Source: a virus. From it: a stretch of DNA of 49,973 nucleotides. This document shows positions 39,406 through 47,668 of this stretch, one piece after another; position 1 is the first letter of the stretch; the number at the start of each line of letters is the position of its first letter. A program made the translations under genes and the position numbers. The stretch covers positions 1 through 49,973 of IMG/VR virus record IMGVR_UViG_3300038558_000037; one strand, 5' to 3'. The notes under the pieces are model-generated. The model was not told the DNA's origin. It saw only the letters and a list, made by a program, of their open reading frames with translations, and did not search any database.

Positions 39406-40417
39406 TAAATATCCTCTCCGCGTCGGCATCGCTGGTTTTCACGAGCTTGGCGCCGACATTTCGCCGGCTCGTGATTGTCTTCAAAGTCTCAGGGTCGGCG
39501 CCCATGCGCTCGAGCTCGGCGGGCGAACGCGGCACGCGTCGCCAGGCATCGAGACCGAGCATTAGCGAGGCGACATCGGGCGATACTGTCAATTCTCGGT
39601 TGCCTTCACCGTCGCGAAGCCGGTAACCGGGAATCCATTCTCCGCTGAGCAGCCGGACCTCAACTTCAGCTTGAAGCCCGGATAGGCGCGCCGCCGCGAT
39701 GGTTGCCGCTTCCTGGGCGTGGGTCAGTTCGGCGGCGAGCAATGCGGCAGGCAACCGTTCGCCTGCGACAGTGCCCATCGCGATATCATATTGCTGATGT
39801 GCCGTACGGCGTAGAGCATCGCACGTCGAACGGTGCATGCATCGGGTGCATTGCGTGCCAGGTTTGGCCGGCGGCTGGTCACCGAAAGCCGCTGTCGCCC
39901 GCTCGATGACCCATCCCGTCCATTGCTCGAGCTGTGGTGCCGAGAGCGTCCACTTACGCCAACGTCCGCACGGGTGATGCGGCCGCGGCTGATGTATGAT
40001 CAGTTCGACTTGATCCGGCCACGGCTTTAAGACCATCAGAGCCGACAGAATTAGCCGCGCGTCGGCTTGCGGTTCTCTGATCGTCCATCCCCAATCCGCA
40101 CGCCATACCGCGCCGCGTGGCGCCCAATGGGCGCGGCCACCGGTAATCGGTCCAACCGCGAGATCCGCTGCTAGCTTCCCGCCTCCAGCAATGACGGTCG
40201 CCGCGTATGCGCCGGCCATGCCTGCCTGTTCCTCGGTAAGCTCAGCACATCCCTGCCGCGGTGATCGGCCGATGAGCTCCCGCCAATTCAGGCCGGGCGA
40301 CTCGATCAGCATGTCAGCGGCGGCATTGAGTTCACGTGCATCGGAATTACCTGATGCCGCTCCGGATCTAGCCGCTGAGCATGCCGTCCAAAGATCAGCG
40401 TCGTTGTATTTGAGCAT
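39395..40417 (-). CDS. DUF2800-like RecB-family nuclease, possibly degenerate
   Basis: This 340-residue protein has the layout of the phage DUF2800 (Cas4/RecB-like) nucleases: a Cys near the N-terminus (LWTACSAA) and a C-terminal cluster TQCTRCMHRSTCDAL (Cys-x2-Cys-x5-Cys), which would complete a 4Fe-4S cluster. The catalytic strand, normally VxDxKxG, is here WRADWGWTIREPQADARLIL: Asp is present but the ExK or DxK Lys is not obvious. The core may be inactive or shifted. It overlaps the ssDNA-binding-like gene by 11 bases; together they resemble a recombination/replication pair. The C-terminal domain carries SRRNVGAKLV. Confidence 0.65.
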   Translation of the reverse strand: MLKYNDADLWTACSAARSGAASGNSDARELNAAADMLIESPGLNWRELIGRSPRQGCAELTEEQAGMAGAYAATVIAGGGKLAADLAVGPITGGRAHWAPRGAVWRADWGWTIREPQADARLILSALMVLKPWPDQVELIIHQPRPHHPCGRWRKWTLSAPQLEQWTGWVIERATAAFGDQPPAKPGTQCTRCMHRSTCDALRRTAHQQYDIAMGTVAGERLPAALLAAELTHAQEAATIAAARLSGLQAEVEVRLLSGEWIPGYRLRDGEGNRELTVSPDVASLMLGLDAWRRVPRSPAELERMGADPETLKTITSRRNVGAKLVKTSDADAERIFNGR

Positions 40418-40437
40418 GTCGGTGATCGCTGTCTGGA

Positions 40438-41190
40438 TTATGCGGGAACCGTAGCTTCAATTTCTTGCATCACTTGCCAAGCTATGCAGCGCTTAGCCGG
40501 ATCATTGACGAGTTCGACATTGTCTTGAGTACCTGCCCTGGCCATTATGTTGGCGACGGCGGCACTTGTGAGCAAACCGCGGCGCGATAACTCGCCAGCT
40601 TTGTCCATTACGGCTTGCTGGCCGGGATCAGCGAGTGGCTGCATCGTCGGTGCCGTCGGCATCATCGGCATCGTCGGTGCCGTCGGCATCATCGGCATCA
40701 TCGGCGCGGCCTCTGCGGGCTGTTGCAGCTGACGGACGTACTTTTTGCGCCAGTTCTCATAATCGTTACGATTTACACCCCGTCTCATCTTCCACCGACC
40801 ATCCTGCAATTTGCCGCCGGTAACTCCTTTGCGTGTAGGGTGGATGTCCGGATTGTATGGGACGCCTTCAACGTCGACTGCCGTGGTCGGTGCGGCGACC
40901 GGCGCGACTTGCATCGTCGGCGCCGTCGGCATGGGTTGTACTGCCGGCATGGGCATCGTCGGCGCTGGTTGCATCGTGCGAATCGCTTCTTCAACCTGAG
41001 ATGTGGTCGGCGCGGCCTGTTGCGGCGCGGCCTGCATCGTCGGCGCCGTCGGCGCGGTCTGCATCGACGGCGCTGTCGGTGCGGTCTGCTGCGGCGCGGC
41101 CTGTTGCGACTGCGCACTGACAGCCTCGTACGCGTCCAATAAAGCGCGTGCCTGCACTGCGTTCAAATCCTTGAATGATAGCGTTATCAT
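40438..41190 (-). CDS. Low-complexity Pro/Met/Gln-rich protein
   Basis: This 250-residue protein starts MITLSFKDLNAVQARALLDA after AGAGGAATA. Residues 30-100 and 165-195 are made of repeated Ala-Pro-Thr-Met and Gln blocks (TAPTMQAAPQQAAPT, MMPTAPTMPMMPTAP). A compact domain in between (GVPYNPDIHPTRKGVTGGKL, then DGRWKMRRGVN) is a short phage motif found next to recombination genes. The C-terminal helices (VMDKAGELSRRGLLTSAAVA) are regular. The linker-domain-linker plan suggests a scaffold or DNA-complex adaptor of the same operon. Confidence 0.6.
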   Translation of the reverse strand: MITLSFKDLNAVQARALLDAYEAVSAQSQQAAPQQTAPTAPSMQTAPTAPTMQAAPQQAAPTTSQVEEAIRTMQPAPTMPMPAVQPMPTAPTMQVAPVAAPTTAVDVEGVPYNPDIHPTRKGVTGGKLQDGRWKMRRGVNRNDYENWRKKYVRQLQQPAEAAPMMPMMPTAPTMPMMPTAPTMQPLADPGQQAVMDKAGELSRRGLLTSAAVANIMARAGTQDNVELVNDPAKRCIAWQVMQEIEATVPA

Positions 41191-41216
41191 TATTCCTCTG
41201 CGCTCCGGCTTGCCTA

Positions 41217-41250
41217 TTGACAAATATTGACCTAGGGTCGACCGTAATCA
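41217..41250 (+). promoter_or_regulatory. Divergent promoter region
   Basis: TTGACA at 41217-41222 and TTGACC at 41227-41232 lie 72 bases into the gap between divergent genes and look like -35 elements. No matching -10 at 17 bases is found for either, so only the position supports it. Confidence 0.3.
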
Positions 41251-41262
41251 GGGAGCGACGCC

Positions 41263-42879
41263 TTGTCAAATGTTTTACGACCATACCAGGATGATGTTTT
41301 GCAACGCGTGCTGACCGCGCTGTCAGATGGTGTGCAATCATTGTTATGTGTCATGCCTACAGGTGCCGGCAAAACTGTTTGCATGGCAGCGCTCGCCGCT
41401 CATGCCGCGGATCAACGGCAAGTGATCATAGCGCATAGACGTGAATTGGTAGTGCAGATATCCGTTGCTCTCGCACGTGTTGGACTGCCGCATCGCATGT
41501 TAGCCCCTGATGCAACATGCGCTTACGCGATCAGCAAACACGTTGCCGCGGTTGGTGCGTCGTGGCTTGATCGCCGAGCACCTGCGTTGGTTGCATCGGT
41601 CGACACACTTTTGCGCCGGCAACCAGAAGAACTTGCGCGGGCGGTGTTCTGGAACACCGATGAAGGGCATCACTTGCAACCGGCTAACAAATGGGGCCGG
41701 GCGGCGGCGCTTATGCCGCGTGCGCGCGGCGTTGGGTGGACCGCAACACCAGCACGTGCCGATCGTCGCCCGCTTAGCCGTGCCAGCGGCGGGTGCTACG
41801 ATGCATTCATTCAGGGGCCTAGCACTGCTGAGCTCGTCAATGCGGGATGGCTTGCGGAGATCGAAGCTTACAGTCTGCCGCAGGCGATCGATCGCACCAC
41901 ATTGACCGTGAGCTCATCAACCGGTGATTTCCAATCTATAGGACTTCGCACCGCAACGCGCAATTCCCGGATAGTGGGTGATGTCGTTGAGCATTATCTC
42001 CGCCTGGCCGCGGGATTGCGGGGCGTGACATTCTGCGTTGACGTCGACCACGCGGAGAAACAAGCGGCGGCATATCGTCAACGCGGTGTACCGGCGGCGA
42101 TGGTGTCGGCGGAAACTCCGGACCGCGATCGGGAAGAAGCGCTGGACGCGTTCGCGCGGGGCGAGCTCCTGCAGCTGTGCAACGTCGATATTTTCGGCGA
42201 GGGAACTGACTGCCCGGAGATCGGCGTCATAAGCATGGCGCGCGCGACTCAATCACTGCCGCTCTGTTATCAGCAGATCGGACGCGTGAGAAGACCTAAA
42301 GCCGACGGTCGGGCGGGCCTAGTGCTGGATCATGTCGGCAACCTCCTCGCCCACGGTCTCCCGGATGGCGTCGATAGTTGGTCGCTTGTCGACGGACCGC
42401 AGCGGCGTGGTGGCGGACCGAGCGGAACGCCGGTCCGCCAATGCCGTCGGCCTGGCTGCTGGCGTGCTTATGAAAGTTGGAGTCCGGCGTGCCCGTATTG
42501 CGGTTGGAAACCCGAGCCGCAACCAGTCCGACGTCCTGAAGAAGTCGAAGGAGATCTCGCTTTATACGGGCCGGAGCTGCGCGAGGAATTGATGCGGAAA
42601 GCGGCCGCCGCCGTGGCGCCTCCACCTGGCCGCGCGTCAACCGCAAAGGAAGCAATCATTGCACGACATATGCAGCAGCGTATCGAGGCGCAAGCTGCGC
42701 TGCGTGATGCAATGGTATGGTGGGCAGGAATACAGCGGTTTGCGCGTGGTCTGAGTGATTCTGAATTGCATCGTTTGTTTAACGCATCGTTCGGAATGTG
42801 CGCACTCACCGCGCAAGGCGTCGGCGGGCCGGAAGCTAAGAGACTGACAGAGCAAATATGGAGGGATGTCGGATTATGA
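41263..42879 (+). CDS. SF2 DEAD/DEAH-type helicase
   Basis: This 538-residue helicase starts at TTG 41263 after GGGAGCGACG. The motif order is LRPYQDDVLQRV (Q-like), VMPTGAGKTVCMA (I), NTDEGHHLQPANKW (II, with DEGH instead of DEAH), TATPARAD (III), NVDIFGEGTDCPEIGV (V) and YQQIGRVRRPK (VI). A zinc ribbon (CRRPGCWRAY with CPYCGW) follows near residue 400, then a helical end. It is a close cousin of phage replicative or recombination helicases. An ATGA ties it to the nuclease gene next to it. Confidence 0.9.
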   Translation: MSNVLRPYQDDVLQRVLTALSDGVQSLLCVMPTGAGKTVCMAALAAHAADQRQVIIAHRRELVVQISVALARVGLPHRMLAPDATCAYAISKHVAAVGASWLDRRAPALVASVDTLLRRQPEELARAVFWNTDEGHHLQPANKWGRAAALMPRARGVGWTATPARADRRPLSRASGGCYDAFIQGPSTAELVNAGWLAEIEAYSLPQAIDRTTLTVSSSTGDFQSIGLRTATRNSRIVGDVVEHYLRLAAGLRGVTFCVDVDHAEKQAAAYRQRGVPAAMVSAETPDRDREEALDAFARGELLQLCNVDIFGEGTDCPEIGVISMARATQSLPLCYQQIGRVRRPKADGRAGLVLDHVGNLLAHGLPDGVDSWSLVDGPQRRGGGPSGTPVRQCRRPGCWRAYESWSPACPYCGWKPEPQPVRRPEEVEGDLALYGPELREELMRKAAAAVAPPPGRASTAKEAIIARHMQQRIEAQAALRDAMVWWAGIQRFARGLSDSELHRLFNASFGMCALTAQGVGGPEAKRLTEQIWRDVGL

Positions 42880-43226
42880 ATGAGACCGCCGTCTTAGCGG
42901 AATTGCGCCTCGAGGCCAGCCGGCATGGGTTTACACTTTGGCGCAACAATTCCGGAGCGGCACGCGACGTCGGCGGTCGACTCATTCGCTTCGGTCTAGG
43001 CAACGAGTCGGCCGCCCTCTGGAAAGTATGGAAGTCATCGGATCTCGTCGGCATCGGGCCGGGCGGCCGGCTACTCGCTGTGGAATGCAAGCCACCGGGT
43101 TGGCGATGGACCGGCACAGCTCATGAGCTGGCGCAATTGGCTTTTCTGACCAATGTAATTCAACTCGGCGGTATTGCAGGATTTTGCACGTCTGCTGATG
43201 ATCTAAGGAAAATAATATGCGCATGA
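42876..43226 (+). CDS. VRR-NUC domain nuclease
   Basis: This 116-residue protein is a stand-alone VRR-NUC (PD-(D/E)xK) nuclease. The catalytic core is KSSDLVGIGPGGRLLAVECK (Asp then Glu-x-Lys), with the N-terminal SRHGFTLWRNNSGA and C-terminal AFLTNVIQLGGIAGFCTS as further support. The start at 42876 follows GGAGGGATG; a longer start at 42858 is open inside the helicase. The family is often paired with SF2 helicases, as here, and may resolve branched DNA. Confidence 0.88.
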   Translation: MNETAVLAELRLEASRHGFTLWRNNSGAARDVGGRLIRFGLGNESAALWKVWKSSDLVGIGPGGRLLAVECKPPGWRWTGTAHELAQLAFLTNVIQLGGIAGFCTSADDLRKIICA

Positions 43227-43444
43227 GATTATGGCCGGATCGACGCCTGGAAATCATCGCTGTTGCAGCGGCACGTGTGCTCAAACAACGAGGTGAAAAT
43301 GGTCTCACGCTGGATGCGGTATCGAGAGAATGTGAGGTGCCGACGAGCGTGTCACTCATAAAACATTACGTCAAAGGTGGCCGACCCGCATTGATAGCGA
43401 CGGCCCGCAAGCATGCACGGCGGTCAAAGCAATGTCGAGGGTGA
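43217..43444 (+). CDS. Small helix-turn-helix protein
   Basis: This 75-residue protein overlaps the nuclease end by 10 bases. It has an HTH like that of TetR-type N-terminal domains (LTLDAVSRECEVPTSVSLIK) followed by HYVKGGRPALIATARKHA and a basic end. It lacks a ligand domain, so it is probably a DNA-binding adaptor or regulator. It precedes the primase gene by four bases. Confidence 0.6.
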   Translation: MRMRLWPDRRLEIIAVAAARVLKQRGENGLTLDAVSRECEVPTSVSLIKHYVKGGRPALIATARKHARRSKQCRG

Positions 43445-43448
43445 TGTT

Positions 43449-45737
43449 ATGTTTAATGCATTATACCGCGCCGGCTATGTCCCTGTCCCGCTCGCACCCG
43501 GTTCAAAATCTCCCCTTCTGGATGATTGGCAACGCTGGCATTTGCCCACACGTGATATGCCTTGGGACGCTTGGACGTTAAGCAGTGATCAGGTGGCCGC
43601 ATGGATGCGCAATCATCCGGTGGCGGGCCTTGGAGTGCAGCATGGTGAGCTGATCGGTGTCGACATCGATGCTGACGAGCTCGTCAACGATGTGATGGGG
43701 GTGCTGCCGCCGACGCCGTGTGCCAAGCGTGGCCGCAAGGGCTGCACACTGTTCTATCGCAACACCGCAGGCCTGCGGAGCGAGGACTTCCGGGCGCCAG
43801 ATCGTCGGGCCCTAGTGCAGGTGCTGAGCCACGGCAAACAGTCCGCCATTCCGCCGACAGTGCATCCTGAGACCGGGCAGCCTTACACGTGGCTCGGCAC
43901 GCCACTGTGGGATCTCGTGCCCGGTCAGCTGCCGGAGCTCACCGCCCTGCATCGCGTGGCCCTCGAGCGGTTATGCGTGCGTCATGGCGCTGTTGATCCG
44001 CTACTGCGGCTCGCGGCCACCGAAGTCCGGCGGCGAGAAGGCGCGGACCTGCCGCCGGCCACGTTGGCCGACGTTACAGCCCGACGGCCGCGATATGAAG
44101 CTTATGCGCGGGGGGCATTGAGGAATGAAGCATCAGAACTTGCGGTCACCAGCAGCGGCGGGCGCAACGGGCAGCTTAACACAGCGGCTTTCCAGCTCAG
44201 CCGATTGATACCATACGGATTATTGACAGAGACTGATATTAAATCTGGTCTTTATCAATCATGTATCATGAATGGTCTCGCTGCTGAAGACGGCGAGCGG
44301 GCCTGTTTACGGACCATTGAAAGTGGCCTGCGAGCGGGCGCTAGCGAACCACTGCGAATGTTGCCGCAGATTGACCCGACAGAGGTGTTTGCGGGTCGTC
44401 CGGCGGCAATAATGCCAGCGCCGCCGCCGGAGACCGGACAAGTCAGTGTCAATGATCTCTATTATATCGCCCCTCTAAACCAGGTCGCATATTTGCCGAC
44501 GATGGCATTTTGGGGCACGGAAGCAACGGACCGTATGGCGGGTCGGGTGGAATTGCACCCAGGTGTTAAGCTCAGCGCGTCAAAATGGCTTGCGCGGCGT
44601 CGGGCCGCGACAAGCGTTTGCTGGGCACCCGGAGAACCTCGCACGATACCAGGGCGGCATTTGCTTGAGGGCGGGTGGACTGAGCATGCTGGCGCGCTGA
44701 CGCTCAATACTTATAGACCACCGGCTGAGCATGCCGGCGGTATTGCTGAGCGGGCCGGACCTTGGCGCGAACACCTGCGGAAGCTCTATCCCGATGAGGC
44801 AGACGAAATTGAACGATGGTTTGCGCATCGGGCACAGAAACCAGGCGAGAAAATCAATCACGCGCTCGTGCTCGGCGGCGCGCCAGGTATCGGCAAGGAT
44901 ACGCTGCTGCATCCCCTACAGGCTGCCGTGGGACCGTGGAATTTTATCTCGGAATCGCCGCGCAGTGTCGCGCAAGATCAGTTCAATCCGTACGTGCGGT
45001 CCGTGGTGCTCAGGATCGATGAGGCGCGCGACATGGGCGAAGTGAAACGGTACGCATTCTATGAGCAAATGAAAACGCTCGAGGCGGCACCGCCGGATGT
45101 TATCCGTTGCAATGAAAAATTTGCAAAAAAAGTGCCCGTGCTCAACGTGACCGGCATCGTCTATACGACTAATCACCGCGACGCACTGTTTTTGCCTGAG
45201 GATGACCGTCGGCACTTCGTAGCATGGAGCGACATCACGGCTGATGAGCTCGGTGGTGATGAGTATTTCAGTAAAATTTGGCGTTGGTTGGTATTTGAGG
45301 GCGGAACCGCCGACGTAGTCGCGTGGCTACGATCGGTGGACTTGACCAGTTATAATGCTAAATCGCCGCCACGTAAGACATCGGCATTTTTTGCGATGGT
45401 GCAAGCTGAAGAAACAGAAGATGATTTAGCGTTATCATCAATCATCAATGACACGCTTGGCAGACCAGCTGTTTTGACATTGGATATCATCCGTAACAAT
45501 GCGGGTGGTCATGTGACGTTATTGGAATGGCTTGGCAAGCGCGATGCCGCAAGACAGATCCCCCATAAACTACAACGGCTCGGTTATGCGAGGTTGGCGA
45601 ATCGCGATGCGGGGATGGACAGACGATGGAAGATGGGCGGTAATAGAGTCACTGTTTTTGCACGAACGGACATTAAACCGGGCGAAGCTTATCAAGCTGC
45701 TGCAGCGTTAAGACGATCGATGATTAAGACAGTGTGA
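43449..45737 (+). CDS. Primase-helicase (primase-polymerase N-terminus, DUF5906 C-terminus)
   Basis: This 762-residue protein starts at ATG 43449 after GAGGGTGAT. Residues 1-180 resemble a bifunctional primase-polymerase domain: VPVPLAPGSKSPLLDDWQRW, GLGVQHGELIGVDIDADELV (a DxD acidic site) and GKQSAIPPTVHPETGQPYTW. The SF3/DUF5906 helicase comes later: Walker A GGAPGIGKDTLLHPLQAA near residue 475, Walker B VVLRIDEARDMG near residue 520 and a sensor region IVYTTNHRDALFLPEDDRRH. It should prime and unwind at the origin. The inverted-repeat element starts 74 bases downstream. Confidence 0.9.
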   Translation: MFNALYRAGYVPVPLAPGSKSPLLDDWQRWHLPTRDMPWDAWTLSSDQVAAWMRNHPVAGLGVQHGELIGVDIDADELVNDVMGVLPPTPCAKRGRKGCTLFYRNTAGLRSEDFRAPDRRALVQVLSHGKQSAIPPTVHPETGQPYTWLGTPLWDLVPGQLPELTALHRVALERLCVRHGAVDPLLRLAATEVRRREGADLPPATLADVTARRPRYEAYARGALRNEASELAVTSSGGRNGQLNTAAFQLSRLIPYGLLTETDIKSGLYQSCIMNGLAAEDGERACLRTIESGLRAGASEPLRMLPQIDPTEVFAGRPAAIMPAPPPETGQVSVNDLYYIAPLNQVAYLPTMAFWGTEATDRMAGRVELHPGVKLSASKWLARRRAATSVCWAPGEPRTIPGRHLLEGGWTEHAGALTLNTYRPPAEHAGGIAERAGPWREHLRKLYPDEADEIERWFAHRAQKPGEKINHALVLGGAPGIGKDTLLHPLQAAVGPWNFISESPRSVAQDQFNPYVRSVVLRIDEARDMGEVKRYAFYEQMKTLEAAPPDVIRCNEKFAKKVPVLNVTGIVYTTNHRDALFLPEDDRRHFVAWSDITADELGGDEYFSKIWRWLVFEGGTADVVAWLRSVDLTSYNAKSPPRKTSAFFAMVQAEETEDDLALSSIINDTLGRPAVLTLDIIRNNAGGHVTLLEWLGKRDAARQIPHKLQRLGYARLANRDAGMDRRWKMGGNRVTVFARTDIKPGEAYQAAAALRRSMIKTV

Positions 45738-45810
45738 TTTGGCATCAATATGCAAAAATTGATATTTTATACAATGTTGATATATGTGCATTTATCTAAA
45801 GCATGATGGC

Positions 45811-45994
45811 CAGGGGCCTGAAGGGCCTGATCGCTATTTATATATCCTATGCTGTAGATATGTTTTGTCAATATGTCACTTTCATGTAGATATATAATAA
45901 GATATATACTTTACAAAAATAGTCGGGTTTATAAATGACTTGTATATTAACCCAATGGGGGATATAAATAGCGATCAGGCCCTTCAGGCCCCTG
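45811..45994. repeat. 33-bp inverted repeat with AT-rich spacer, candidate origin
   Basis: The arms at 45811-45843 and 45962-45994 are perfect inverted copies, starting CAGGGGCCTGAAGGGCCTGA, and include an internal tandem RGGGCCTGA. The spacer of 118 bases is very AT-rich, with TGTAGATAT twice (45851 and 45884). The element lies directly downstream of the primase-helicase gene. Origin of replication, a small MITE-like insert, or a regulatory RNA fold are all open. No gene lies between 45738 and 46007. Confidence 0.85.
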
Positions 45995-46007
45995 AAAGGA
46001 TAAAAAA

Positions 46008-46388
46008 ATGCTCTGGCATCACATCTGGGATGAACAAACTTGGGTACTTTACACCTGTACCCGTGCATGGGGGCGACAAGTTATATCGTCTCAATGGATA
46101 AAATTGCATCTGTCGATGTTTATTGATGGAGATCCAACAGTAATGAAAGATCCGGGAAACCTGCTTACCATTGATGAAGCACGCCGGACACTGGCATGGT
46201 TGTGCAGTCCTCAAAGTCGGCGGTCGAGAGAGATTGCATTCAATAAGATCGGGTTCGTCCGGATCAAAAATCCGCGATCAACGACGGGACAATTTAGTAT
46301 GCTGGGTGAGCGAGTGACATTTTATGCTCGTGCCGAGACGACTGAGGATGCGGCTCTAAGACATGTGCAGGCTCTGTGCCATGGCTAA
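46008..46388 (+). CDS. Hypothetical protein
   Basis: This 126-residue protein starts 13 bases after the right arm of the inverted repeat, with AAAGGA as binding site. Segments MLWHHIWDEQTWVLYTCTRA, LTIDEARRTLAWLCSPQSRR and GFVRIKNPRSTTGQFSMLGE suggest a compact alpha/beta fold. I recognise no family. It overlaps the HTH gene by eight bases. Confidence 0.55.
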   Translation: MLWHHIWDEQTWVLYTCTRAWGRQVISSQWIKLHLSMFIDGDPTVMKDPGNLLTIDEARRTLAWLCSPQSRRSREIAFNKIGFVRIKNPRSTTGQFSMLGERVTFYARAETTEDAALRHVQALCHG

Positions 46389-46614
46389 GCATTCACAAGA
46401 GTTGATTGATAAAATCCTCGCAATGCGTATTGCAGGTATGACGCGGACAGGTATCGCCGGCATGCTGGGATTAACTCGCGGTGTGGTGTCTGGCATCATC
46501 AGTCGTCATCAACAGCAAGCAATGTCATTGGCCGACTGGACACAATGGCCAGGCGTATGTCTATTGCGGTGCGCCTGTGGCACGAGGAGCGGGCGCGTAT
46601 TGCGCGGAACATAG
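46381..46614 (+). CDS. GcrA-like helix-turn-helix protein
   Basis: This 77-residue protein begins MAKHSQELIDKILAMRIAGM and has TRTGIAGMLGLTRGVVSGII, the pattern of GcrA-type and related short HTH proteins of alphaproteobacteria (IAxxLGxTRxxVxGxxxR). The Cys-rich last 20 residues (PGVCLLRCACGTRSG) have CxxCxC and could bind zinc. The start at 46381 is preferred to an upstream frame at 46363. In its host GcrA helps drive cell-cycle genes; a phage mimic might redirect transcription, which is inference. Confidence 0.6.
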   Translation: MAKHSQELIDKILAMRIAGMTRTGIAGMLGLTRGVVSGIISRHQQQAMSLADWTQWPGVCLLRCACGTRSGRVLRGT

Positions 46615-46634
46615 TCGAAAGAGGAAGCATCGAA

Positions 46635-46946
46635 ATGGCTAATCCTCATTACCACTGGATGTACAAAACCCGCCTGTGGGTGCATGGCCGTATTGTGCAC
46701 CTGCAGCACCATCCGCTTTGTGCGCGTTGCTTGCGTGAGGGCCGCATGACCACGGCATCAGTGGTGCACCATCTACGGCCGCATCGGGGCGATTGGGCGC
46801 TGTTCGCCGATGCAAGGAACTGGGAGAGCCTGTGTAAGCAATGCCACGATACCGCAGAACAATTGGCTGAGCGACGCGGCTATGATAAAACTGTTGGCGC
46901 AGATGGGTGGCCGGCAGATCCGCGGCACCCGGTGAATGAAAAATAG
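46635..46946 (+). CDS. HNH endonuclease
   Basis: This 103-residue protein has the short HNH fold seen next to terminase genes in HK97-like phages: WVHGRIVHLQHHPLCARCLR, then VVHHLRPHRGDWALFADARN and WESLCKQCHDTAEQ. The first His of the motif is in VVHHL, the Asn in ADARN, and the last His in CKQCHD; paired Cys bind zinc. The start at 46635 follows GAGGAAG; a longer frame from 46545 is open. HNH proteins help terminase cut packaged DNA. If the genome circularises, this gene is upstream of the terminase genes, but several genes intervene. Confidence 0.87.
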   Translation: MANPHYHWMYKTRLWVHGRIVHLQHHPLCARCLREGRMTTASVVHHLRPHRGDWALFADARNWESLCKQCHDTAEQLAERRGYDKTVGADGWPADPRHPVNEK

Positions 46947-46967
46947 CCCGGCTGAGTTAGGAGTAAA

Positions 46968-47543
46968 ATGATGATTTTTCCAGATGGCGTCAACGAATAT
47001 TTGACGAAATTTAAGGGCGAAGATGCGACAGTTGTAGGTCAAATGAGGCGAGCGCACAAGCAGTTTGCAACGCTCGAGCCATTCTTGGCGCGATCGGTGC
47101 TCGATATTGGTTGCGGTCTTGGATGTGTTGATGTGCTGCTGGCGCGGGCCGGCGTGCAGACTATCCACCTCATGGACGGCAACGGTGAGGGCATGCGGCG
47201 GGACGATTACGGTGCTGATGTCAAGGCGTGGAATGATGTCCACCTTGCTGCGGAGATGGTTACGCTTAACGCTCCTAAGGGAACCATGGTAATCGCACAT
47301 GAAGCTGATTCCAGCTTGAAGATATCTCCGGTTGAGATGATTTTTAGCTTTAAGTCGTGGGGAACGCATTATCCGGTATCGACATATCTGTCGTTGGCGC
47401 GACGTTGCTTGGTGCCCGGCGGCTGGTTGATTCTCGATTTGCGGAAGTGGGTTGATCCCACTGAAGACGTACGCGAAATCTGTGCTGCCGGGTTCACGGT
47501 TCACAAGCGACTGAGCCAGCGCCAATGGGTGTTCAAATGTTGA
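46968..47543 (+). CDS. Class I SAM methyltransferase, paralogue B
   Basis: This 191-residue protein is a paralogue of the one at 3988-4578: the SAM loop VLDIGCGLGCVDVLL, IHLMDGNGEG, AWNDVHLAAEM and MIFSFKSWGTHYPVSTYLSL are shared. Here the N-terminus is MMIFPDGVNEYLTKFKGEDA. It precedes a 43-residue gene and a glycosyltransferase-like gene, so the same enzyme types come together here as in the main island. Substrate unknown. Confidence 0.75.
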   Translation: MMIFPDGVNEYLTKFKGEDATVVGQMRRAHKQFATLEPFLARSVLDIGCGLGCVDVLLARAGVQTIHLMDGNGEGMRRDDYGADVKAWNDVHLAAEMVTLNAPKGTMVIAHEADSSLKISPVEMIFSFKSWGTHYPVSTYLSLARRCLVPGGWLILDLRKWVDPTEDVREICAAGFTVHKRLSQRQWVFKC

Positions 47544-47668
47544 AGCCGGAGAGGTTGCGGGCGTTGCGAGCGGCGCTATGCGTGGCGTTGTTCATGGAGA
47601 CCAACCGCATGCGGCGGCGTCGGTTACAGCGTCATGTTGATATGATTGACCGGATATTATGCGGGTAG
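47537..47668 (+). CDS. Small basic peptide (43 aa), uncertain
   Basis: A 43-residue frame from ATG 47537 to TAG 47666-47668 begins MLKPERLRALRAALCVALFM and continues basic (RMRRRRLQRHVDMIDRIL). It overlaps both neighbouring genes by a few bases, as coupled genes do, which is the main support. It may be a membrane-active or DNA-binding peptide, or a chance frame. Confidence 0.4.
   Translation: MLKPERLRALRAALCVALFMETNRMRRRRLQRHVDMIDRILCG

Noticed and set aside
40640-41110. Long plus-strand frames opposite the low-complexity protein
   Set aside because: They arise from the repeated Ala-Pro-Thr-Met codons on the other strand.
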